Assembly: GCA_017883345.1 (NCBI GenBank) | Contig: JADGNT010000020.1 | Coordinates: 1-16,116 of the forward strand | Origin: Candidatus Solibacter sp. | GTDB lineage: Bacteria > Acidobacteriota > Terriglobia > Bryobacterales > Bryobacteraceae | Direction of reading: 5' to 3' | Length of the DNA stretch: 16,116 nt | Part shown: positions 8,037 through 13,508 of the stretch, piece by piece | Position numbering within the stretch: the first letter of the stretch is position 1 | How the letters are laid out: every line of letters starts with the position of its first letter | Translations under genes and position numbers: made by a program | The notes under the pieces: model-generated | Seen by the model: only the letters and a program-made list of their open reading frames with translations | Databases searched by the model: none | What the model was told of the DNA's origin: nothing

Positions 8037-9374
8037 TCAGCTCTTGGCCTTGCTTCGGCTTTCAGATTTTGAATTGTCTTCGGCCTTTGGCTTCTGGCTT
8101 GCGGGTTTGGCCGCCGCGTCCGCCATCTTAACGCGCGAGCCCTGCTGCAGCTTGTACTGGCCATCCACCACGACCCGCTCGCCGGGACGGAGCCCGTCCG
8201 CAATCACCGTCTCCCCTTGCCCGACCTGGGCCCCGCTTTGCGGGGCGACCTTCACCAGGCGGACCTGGACCGTCTGGTCATCCTTGATGACGAAGACGAA
8301 GGCCCCTTCCGGTCCGCGTTGGATGACCGCATCCGGCACCACGACGCTGCCCTTGCGGACGGTCAGCAGCAGACGGGCGTTCACAAACTGGCCTGGCCAG
8401 AGGCGCAGATCGGTGTTGGAAAACGTCGCCTTGAGCTTGATGGTGGCGGTGGTGAAGTCAATCTGGTTGTCAATCACGGCGACCTTGCCTTCGCCCAGGA
8501 CGGTGGCGTTGTCCTGGCTGACCGCCACAACCGGCAGGTCCGGGCCCGATACCTGCGACTGCTCCTGTATGCCGGTCAGCGTCTGTTCGGGCAGGGTAAA
8601 GACGACGGAGATGGGCTTCAGTTGGGTAATGACCACCAGGCCATTGGGGTCGCTGGCATGAACAATGTTGCCCGCATCCACCTGCCGGATGCCGGTGCGC
8701 CCGTCAATGGGCGAGGTAATGGTGGTGTAGGCAAGCTGAACCTTGGCGCTCTCGATGGCCGCCTGGTCCGCGTTGACCGTCGCGACCAACTGGTCCACCA
8801 GCGACTTCTGCGTGTCGTATTGCTGCTGGGTGACGCCTTCATTGGCCAGCAAGTCGGCGTAGCGCTTCAGGTCCACCCGCGCGTTGGCAAGCTGCGCTTC
8901 GTCCTGCCCTTTCTTGGCCACGGTCTGCTCCAGCGCCGTGCGGTAAGGATCGGGGTCAATCTGCGCCAGCAAATCCCCCGCCTGCACGTCCTGCCCCTCG
9001 GTAAAGCCGATCTTTTGCACCTGCCCATCCACCCGGGCGTGGATGGTCACCGTGTTAAACGCCTGCACGGTGCCGATTCCCCCCAGGTAGATCGGCACAT
9101 CCTTTTGGGCGACCGTGCCGGCGACGACCGGCACCGGCGGCAGCTCCAGCCGGCCGGCGCCCGGCCCCTTCTTTTCGACGCCCGCGGCGCGATGCCGTGC
9201 CAGCCATACCGCCCCTCCCACGATCAACAAGCACACCACCACGACCCCCGCCATCTTCCCGCTGGAGGACTTTGGTTTCGGGGCGTCACTGCCGGGCGGC
9301 GGCGGGCTGGCTTTCACGGGTTGGTCTGAAGGAGGCATAGTTCGTTGGTTGGTCATCTCGTCCATAGGTGGCAT
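8037..9374 (-). CDS. mdtA: Periplasmic adaptor (membrane fusion protein), MdtA-like
   Basis: This 445-residue adaptor joins the RND pump to the outer-membrane channel. A cytoplasmic, Pro-rich N-terminal stretch (1-40) is followed by one membrane anchor (about 41-59, AGVVVVCLLIVGGAVWLA) with no lipobox. The split biotinyl/lipoyl domain lies at about 105-140 (VDGQVQKIGFTEGQDVQAGDLLAQIDP) and 214-240 (YTTITSPIDGRTGIR). An alpha-hairpin at about 141-213 separates the two halves, followed by beta-barrel and membrane-proximal domains to about 418. The last 25 residues are K/S/E-rich and partly encoded by degenerate heptamers (8078-8112). It starts 13 bp after the LTxxQ gene; the first ATG at 9374 has a weak ribosome site, and the ATGs at 9365 and 9356 are alternatives. 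E. coli has the same gene order, mdtA-mdtB-mdtC. Confidence 0.95.
   Translation of the reverse strand: MPPMDEMTNQRTMPPSDQPVKASPPPPGSDAPKPKSSSGKMAGVVVVCLLIVGGAVWLARHRAAGVEKKGPGAGRLELPPVPVVAGTVAQKDVPIYLGGIGTVQAFNTVTIHARVDGQVQKIGFTEGQDVQAGDLLAQIDPDPYRTALEQTVAKKGQDEAQLANARVDLKRYADLLANEGVTQQQYDTQKSLVDQLVATVNADQAAIESAKVQLAYTTITSPIDGRTGIRQVDAGNIVHASDPNGLVVITQLKPISVVFTLPEQTLTGIQEQSQVSGPDLPVVAVSQDNATVLGEGKVAVIDNQIDFTTATIKLKATFSNTDLRLWPGQFVNARLLLTVRKGSVVVPDAVIQRGPEGAFVFVIKDDQTVQVRLVKVAPQSGAQVGQGETVIADGLRPGERVVVDGQYKLQQGSRVKMADAAAKPASQKPKAEDNSKSESRSKAKS
8078..8112. repeat. Degenerate heptamer array at the 3' end of the adaptor gene
   Basis: A period-7 pattern is visible on the plus strand: CTTCGGC, CTTTGGC, TTCTGGC, TTGCGGG, TTTGGCC. 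In the coding sense it encodes AAKPASQKPKAE near the adaptor C terminus. It resembles the perfect heptamers at 1494-1521 but is decayed, so the limits are approximate. Confidence 0.4.
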
Positions 9375-9387
9375 ATCTTAAAGCGTG

Positions 9388-9792
9388 TTACGGGCTGTTG
9401 GTGGCGGGGCCGAACTTCTGGCGCAGGTGCTCGCGCCGCTCGCGCTCCAACTCCTCAAATTTCACCTTCTGCTCCGGCGTCAGCACCGCCAGCACCTGCT
9501 CGTGCAGGGTGGTGACGTTGGCGAAGACCTGGCTCGCCGTCTCCTTGCGAATGGCCTCCACCCGATGCATCCCCTGGTCAATCATCGGATCAATCTTCTG
9601 CGCCTGGTCCGGCGTCAGCGCAAGCCGGGACTGGAACCGGACGCGCAGGCGCGCCCCGATCTCCGCCGGTGGCAAGGGCGTGACCGGCATGCGCCGGCAC
9701 ACCTGCCACGCAATGAGCGCCCCGCTCCCGCCACCCGCCAGAAAGATCGCCAGCACATACACGCCGAGCTTCCATTTGCTGAGGGAGTTCAT
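9388..9792 (-). CDS. Membrane-anchored periplasmic LTxxQ (Spy/CpxP/CnrX-like) sensor or chaperone
   Basis: The protein has 134 residues. A membrane anchor at about 9-29 (LGVYVLAIFLAGGGSGALIAW) leaves a helical, strongly charged periplasmic domain. Two LTxxQ motifs, LTPDQ (59-63) and LTPEQ (104-108), are the hallmark of the Spy/CpxP and 'metal_resist' (CnrX/ZraP) families, whose members are stress chaperones or periplasmic sensors that hold an anti-sigma factor in check. The start ATG overlaps the stop of the upstream gene (ATGA at 9789-9792), implying translational coupling with the putative anti-sigma protein. That position parallels CnrX next to CnrY in Cupriavidus. The HxxxH and HxxxM metal ligands of CnrX are not evident; only three histidines (about 76, 97, 122) are present, so metal sensing is not supported. 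A chaperone-type role is the alternative. Confidence 0.8.
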   Translation of the reverse strand: MNSLSKWKLGVYVLAIFLAGGGSGALIAWQVCRRMPVTPLPPAEIGARLRVRFQSRLALTPDQAQKIDPMIDQGMHRVEAIRKETASQVFANVTTLHEQVLAVLTPEQKVKFEELERERREHLRQKFGPATNSP

Positions 9793-10085
9793 GGATTCAG
9801 GCTCATTTGGATATCGTAGTCGAGCAGAGCCGCTTCGTCACCACTCGTGTTGCCGCCGGATTGGGTAAGGCTCCAGGCGGCGCTCAATACCAGCACGAGG
9901 CTGGCGCCGAGCACCGCGCGGCGGAAGAACGCGAACAGGGAAACGGATTCGTCCTCCGTCCCCGCCGCGCGCCAATTGGCCAGCACCCGGGTCTCGAGGC
10001 CCAGCGGCGGCGCATGAGCGGCCTCCGGCGCCGCCTTCGCGGCGGCGTTAAGCAGGCGCTGGACTGTTTGGTCAGTTGGTTTCAT
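9789..10085 (-). CDS. Small single-TM protein, putative anti-sigma factor
   Basis: I do not recognise a named family in these 98 residues. The N-terminal 54 residues are hydrophilic and helical (QTVQRLLNAAAKAAPE, then GLETRVLANWR), followed by FFRR and one membrane helix at about 57-73 (VLGASLVLVLSAAWSLT). A short acidic tail of about 25 residues follows. The arginines before the helix predict N-in/C-out topology, putting the larger part in the cytoplasm where it could bind the sigma factor. It lies 22 bp after an ECF sigma gene and overlaps an LTxxQ gene by 4 bp, the setting of CnrY (also about 95 residues with one TM). It has no cysteine, so it is not a zinc-type (HxxxCxxC) anti-sigma factor. 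The anti-sigma role is inferred from context and architecture only. Confidence 0.72.
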   Translation of the reverse strand: MKPTDQTVQRLLNAAAKAAPEAAHAPPLGLETRVLANWRAAGTEDESVSLFAFFRRAVLGASLVLVLSAAWSLTQSGGNTSGDEAALLDYDIQMSLNP

Positions 10086-10101
10086 CTTTGCGTCTTTGCG
10101 T
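10086..10101. repeat. Tandem octamer at the ribosome-binding region of the 98-residue gene
   Basis: There are two perfect copies of CTTTGCGT (10086-10093, 10094-10101), ACGCAAAG in the sense strand, ending at the base before the ATG at 10085. They fill most of the gap after the sigma gene. The usual Shine-Dalgarno position is occupied by repeat sequence, which offers only AAAG-type pairing. Confidence 0.85.
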
Positions 10102-10107
10102 GACTTT

Positions 10108-10701
10108 CTAAACCTTCTCCGCCATCAGCTTCTCGAAATGCTTGCGCAGTTTCCGGCGCGCCCGGAAGGCGCGCACTTTAATCACCGGCCCGTTCCAGCC
10201 GGTGATTTGCCGGACCTCGGCCACCGACCGGCCTTCGAGGTGCAGCAGCGTCAACACCAGCCGGTCGGCCGGGACAAGCTGCGCCAGCAGTTTCTCGACA
10301 ATCTCCCGCGCCGCCAGGTTCTGCAGCGGCTCCAGCTCTTCCGGCCCGGCCGTCACCGCCTCCAGCGCCTGGGCCTGCTCCTCGCTCAAGTCCGCCCAGC
10401 GCAATTCCGGGCGCGCCTTCTCGGCCGCCAGTTGGTTGAGGCACGTGTTGATCGCGATGCGCGAGACCCAATGCTCCAGCGGCACAGCGCCGGAGAACCG
10501 GTCCAGGTTCGCGAACACTTTCATAAATACAGTCTGCACTAAATCTTCCTCGCTCGTGCGCCGCGGCAGGTGCGACCGCACCCGCCGGACCACCAGCGGA
10601 TACAAATGCCGAAACAGCGCCCGCGCGGCATCCTCGTCCCGTCGGCGGACCCGTTCCACACAAGCCGCCACCTCGAAACTCGATTCAGGCATGTCGCTCA
10701 C
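10108..10701 (-). CDS. ECF-type sigma-70 family RNA polymerase sigma factor
   Basis: The protein has 197 residues, the usual ECF size. Region sigma2 covers about 24-92, with EEDLVQTVFMKVFANLDRFSG (51-71; -10 recognition and core contact) and LEHWVSRIAINTCLNQLAAEKAR. A linker rich in E and Q follows. Region sigma4 spans about 125-190, with the helix-turn-helix around LEGRSVAEVRQITGWNGPVIKVRAFRARRKLRKHF. Region 3 is absent, as expected for ECF factors. It is first in the efflux operon and probably directs transcription of the operon and of itself, held off by the adjacent 98-residue membrane protein. The longest start is GTG at 10701; ATG at 10692 (MPESSFEV) is preceded by GGTGAG and may be the true start. 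Confidence 0.93.
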   Translation of the reverse strand: MSDMPESSFEVAACVERVRRRDEDAARALFRHLYPLVVRRVRSHLPRRTSEEDLVQTVFMKVFANLDRFSGAVPLEHWVSRIAINTCLNQLAAEKARPELRWADLSEEQAQALEAVTAGPEELEPLQNLAAREIVEKLLAQLVPADRLVLTLLHLEGRSVAEVRQITGWNGPVIKVRAFRARRKLRKHFEKLMAEKV

Positions 10702-10959
10702 CGGCGCAACACTGCCATAATGAGTATTGACCGGCCAGACCGAGAATGGTTACCGACAAATCCCATATACGACCGGGTTTGGCCAAGGGTTGCCCAGATG
10801 CGGAGACGGCCGGAGAGCCGGAAAGCTGGACTTCGGGCATCAAACGCCGCTGGGTGGCATGTTTGGGGAGGGCAAAAAAGGCCTAAGAATTGGCAATTGG
10901 CGCGTAGCGAAACGGCACGAAACGGCAAGATTGATGCGAAGGTAGAAAGTGCTTTTGCC
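10702..10959. promoter_or_regulatory. 258-bp divergent intergenic region (sigma operon / malic enzyme)
   Basis: This region must hold the promoters of the leftward sigma/efflux operon and the rightward malic enzyme gene. On the minus strand GGTAACC (10754-10748) and GGTCAA (10732-10727), separated by 15 bp, lie at an ECF-like spacing close to the sigma start and could be an autoregulated promoter; the match is weak. No convincing sigma-70 promoter was seen on the plus strand. A perfect 10-bp tandem duplication, CGAAACGGCA twice, lies at 10908-10927. The reading frame is open upstream of the malic enzyme, but nothing in it looks like protein. Confidence 0.45.
10908..10927. repeat. 10-bp direct tandem duplication
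   Basis: CGAAACGGCA occurs twice head to tail, 33 bp before the malic enzyme start. It could be a duplicated operator half-site or chance; no dyad symmetry is present. Confidence 0.6.
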
Positions 10960-12684
10960 ATGAACCCGAAACCGACAGTCAGTGTCCGCTGGTCGCGCGG
11001 CGAGCAGATTCTTCGCGATCCTTCCCAAAACAAGGACGTCGCTTTCACCCAGGCCGAGCGTCGGCGATTGGGCGTCGAGGGCCTCCTGCCTCCGGCCGTG
11101 CTCACCATCCAACAGCAGGTGGCGATGGAACTCGAGCATATCTTTTCCAAGCATGATCCCCTCGAACAATACATCGGCCTGATCGCCCTGCTGGACCGCA
11201 ATGAAGTCCTCTTCTATCGGCTCCTGGTCGAGAACCTCGAATCCCTCACCCCGATCATCTACACCCCCACCGTCGGCCTCGCCTGCCAGCAATACAGTCA
11301 CATCTATCGCCGCCCGCGCGGCTTGTTCCTTTGTCCCGGTGACTGCGGCCAAATCGCCCAGCGCCTGCGCAACTTCCGCCAGCGGGACATCCGCCTCATC
11401 GTCGTCACCGATAACGAACGCATCCTCGGCCTCGGCGATCAAGGCGCCGGCGGCATGGCCATTCCCATCGGAAAACTGGCGCTCTATGCGGCCGGGGCGG
11501 GCATTCACCCCTCGCTCACCCTGCCCATCAGTCTCGACGTCGGCACGGACAACAGCGCCCTGCTCGGCGACCCGTTTTACCTCGGCTACCGCGGACGCCG
11601 GCTGCGCGGCCCGGAATACGACGCCTTCGTCGAGGAATTTGTGCAGGCGGTGAAAACCGTTTTCCCGCGGGCGCTCCTGCAATGGGAAGATTTCAAGAAA
11701 GCCAACGCTTTCCGCCTGCTCGGACGCTATGCCGGCCGCCTCCCCAGCTTCAACGACGACATCCAGGGAACCTCCGCCGTCACCCTGGCCGGCATCCTGT
11801 CCGGCCTGCGCCTGACCGGCCGGCCTTTGCGCGAACAACGGTTCTTATTAGTCGGCTCCGGGGCCGCCGGAGTGGGGATTGGCCGGCTCCTGCGCACCGC
11901 CCTGCTCGACGAAGGCCTGACCGAAGCCGAAGCGCGCCAGCACCAGATCTTCATCGACTCCGGCGGCGTCGTCTGGGAAGGCCGTGCCGACCTCGAAACG
12001 CATAAACGCGAAGTGGCTCTGCGCAAAGACGAATTGGCCGCCGTCGGCTTGTCGAGTCCGCCGCCCGATTCGCTCGAAAAGATCATTCTCGCCGTCCGGC
12101 CCACCGTCCTCATCGGCACCACCGGCCAGCCGGGCGACTTTACCCCGGCCGCCATTCGCGCCATGGCCGACCACTGTGAGCGGCCACTCATCTTCCCGCT
12201 CAGCAACCCCACCAGCAAGGCCGAGTGCACCCCCTCCGAAGCCTTGCAACATTCGGATGGCCGCGCCCTGGTCGCCACCGGCTCGCCGTTCGACCCGGTC
12301 GTGTACAAAGGACACAAGCATATAATTGGCCAGTGCAATAATGCGTTCGTGTTCCCGGGCGTCGGCCTGGGCGCTCTGATCAGCGAGGCCAGCCGGATGA
12401 CCGACTCCATGTTCCTTGCCGCCGCCCGCGCCCTGGCGAACTTCACCCGGTCGAACGACTCGACCGACGTCTCTTTGTATCCGCGTCTGCGCGAGTTGCG
12501 CGCCGTCAGCCAGCTCATCGCATTCAAAGTCGCCCAGACCGCCCGCGATGAAGGCTTTGGCCGAAGCCTGAACGATGAGGAGCTGAAGGCCGCGATTGAG
12601 GACTTCTGCTGGTTCCCCGACTACCCCGCGCCCGAAGCCTCTCCTCCCCAACCAACGCCTGACCCTGAATCTCCAGCCGCCTGA
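10960..12684 (+). CDS. maeA: NAD-dependent malic enzyme (oxaloacetate-decarboxylating)
   Basis: Oxidative decarboxylation of L-malate to pyruvate and CO2 with reduction of NAD(P)+; cytoplasmic, linking the TCA cycle to pyruvate. The 574 residues match the large (SfcA/MaeA and mitochondrial ME) family. YTPTVGLACQQYSHIYRRPRG carries the catalytic Tyr101. GLGDQGAGGMAIPIGKLALY carries the catalytic Lys172. The metal ligands are Glu243-Asp244 (QWEDFKKANA) and Asp267 (FNDDIQGTSAVT). The dinucleotide-binding loop is GSGAAGVGI (299-307), and the C-terminal domain shows IFPLSNPTSKAE and GQCNNAFVFPGVGLG. A Pro-rich tail of about 20 residues ends the protein. ATG 10960 was chosen because homology begins there; the frame is open further upstream, overlapping the sigma gene, but without family sequence. 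The ribosome site is weak. NAD rather than NADP preference is inferred from family only. It has no functional tie to the divergent efflux operon. Confidence 0.94.
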   Translation: MNPKPTVSVRWSRGEQILRDPSQNKDVAFTQAERRRLGVEGLLPPAVLTIQQQVAMELEHIFSKHDPLEQYIGLIALLDRNEVLFYRLLVENLESLTPIIYTPTVGLACQQYSHIYRRPRGLFLCPGDCGQIAQRLRNFRQRDIRLIVVTDNERILGLGDQGAGGMAIPIGKLALYAAGAGIHPSLTLPISLDVGTDNSALLGDPFYLGYRGRRLRGPEYDAFVEEFVQAVKTVFPRALLQWEDFKKANAFRLLGRYAGRLPSFNDDIQGTSAVTLAGILSGLRLTGRPLREQRFLLVGSGAAGVGIGRLLRTALLDEGLTEAEARQHQIFIDSGGVVWEGRADLETHKREVALRKDELAAVGLSSPPPDSLEKIILAVRPTVLIGTTGQPGDFTPAAIRAMADHCERPLIFPLSNPTSKAECTPSEALQHSDGRALVATGSPFDPVVYKGHKHIIGQCNNAFVFPGVGLGALISEASRMTDSMFLAAARALANFTRSNDSTDVSLYPRLRELRAVSQLIAFKVAQTARDEGFGRSLNDEELKAAIEDFCWFPDYPAPEASPPQPTPDPESPAA

Positions 12685-12697
12685 CCCCACCCGGCAC

Positions 12698-12725
12698 AAT
12701 CAATAATCACCAATCACCAATCCCC
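12698..12725. repeat. Heptamer array between convergent genes
   Basis: Period-7 units AATCAAT, AATCACC, AATCACC, AATCCCC form a short array in the 72-bp gap between the malic enzyme and the GntR gene. Two units are identical and the outer two have one or two changes. Confidence 0.75.
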
Positions 12726-12745
12726 AGTTAGCCCCGAGATGCAAA

Positions 12746-12765
12746 GTTCGGCCGCATTACCGAAC
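12746..12765 (-). terminator. Weak hairpin at the end of the GntR gene
   Basis: GTTCGG and CCGAAC form a perfect 6-bp stem with an 8-nt loop that includes the GntR stop codon. On the minus strand only three T residues follow, so intrinsic termination is doubtful. It is the only hairpin I found in the convergent gap. Confidence 0.2.
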
Positions 12766-13482
12766 GGCCTTGGCAGCGAAGCGATACATGTCTCCCCGAT
12801 AGACCGCATTCTCCATCTCGACAATTATGTCCTTGCCGCAAAAAGACGCGCCTTCCACCCGAAAGGCCGGTATGGGTCGTTCCACTTGAAAAATGTTCAA
12901 CCATTCGCCTTCCAGCACGACGGCGCTGAGCATCTGGTTGATCTCGGTCAATTGGATGCCGTAGTGCTTCTCGAACACTTCGTATAGCGATTGCTCCAGG
13001 TTGCGCCGCTGGATGTCGGGACAGAGATTCAACGAGATGTAGCGCGTCTCCTTCATCATCGGGATGCCATCGGCCAGGCGGAGGCGCTCGATTTCGCAAA
13101 ACGGACCTTTCAGGGTGAAGCGGCGGCCGTTGATGGTTTGCGAATGATCTTCGTCGCGCAGGTGGAACCCGATGAGTTTGGTCGCCGGCTTTCGCCCGGC
13201 CTCGATCATGTTCCTGGTAAAACCGAAAATGCGATTGATGGCGCGGACGATGGGGAAGTTGCGCACGAACGTGCCCTTGCCTTTGATGCGCGTAACCCAA
13301 CCCTCCTTTTCCAGCTCGTGGAGCACCTTGCGCGCGGTCGTGTTGCTGACCTGGTACTTCCCGATGATGTCGTTCTCCGAAGGCACCGGGGCGCCGGGCG
13401 GCAATTCGCCGCGTTGAATTGACCCGACGATCTTGCGGCGGATTTGAAAATATTTGGGCGGACTGTATTTGTCAGTGGCCAT
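12757..13482 (-). CDS. GntR/HutC-family transcriptional regulator (UTRA domain)
   Basis: This 241-residue regulator has an N-terminal winged helix at about 8-75. PSENDIIGKYQVSNTTARKVL (34-54) is the helix-turn-helix and GWVTRIKGKGTFVRN (61-75) the wing. The C-terminal UTRA ligand-binding domain (about 90-235) includes RRFTLKGPFCEIERLRLADGIPM and the usual late FRVEGASFCGKD segment. HutC-type regulators usually respond to small metabolites such as sugars, amino sugars or urocanate; the effector cannot be told here. It begins 26 bp after the stop of the restriction-modification gene on the same strand and may be co-transcribed with it. No metabolic operon for it to control is visible. The start at ATG 13482 leaves AAAGG about 14 nt upstream, which is distant. 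Confidence 0.93.
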   Translation of the reverse strand: MATDKYSPPKYFQIRRKIVGSIQRGELPPGAPVPSENDIIGKYQVSNTTARKVLHELEKEGWVTRIKGKGTFVRNFPIVRAINRIFGFTRNMIEAGRKPATKLIGFHLRDEDHSQTINGRRFTLKGPFCEIERLRLADGIPMMKETRYISLNLCPDIQRRNLEQSLYEVFEKHYGIQLTEINQMLSAVVLEGEWLNIFQVERPIPAFRVEGASFCGKDIIVEMENAVYRGDMYRFAAKAVR

Positions 13483-13508
13483 GGCGTCGCATCAGCCTTT
13501 CCGTTCGC

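Noticed and set aside
7160..8131. 323-codon plus-strand frame opposite the MdtB-like gene
   Set aside because: It lies antisense to a certain RND gene and is full of H, R, D and G; its end runs through the repeat-rich 3' end of the adaptor gene.
10570..10959. Upstream extension of the malic enzyme frame
   Set aside because: The frame is open but overlaps the sigma gene on the other strand, and the translation shows no malic enzyme sequence; homology begins at 10960.
10840..11838. 332-codon minus-strand frame opposite the malic enzyme gene
   Set aside because: It is a codon-position mirror of a strongly conserved enzyme on the plus strand, without domain features; the similar frames at 11727-12699 were rejected for the same reason.
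12685..12756. Strong bidirectional terminator expected between the convergent genes
   Set aside because: Only a 6-bp stem with a short T-run is present; no GC-rich stem with a U-tract was found, so termination may be factor-dependent.
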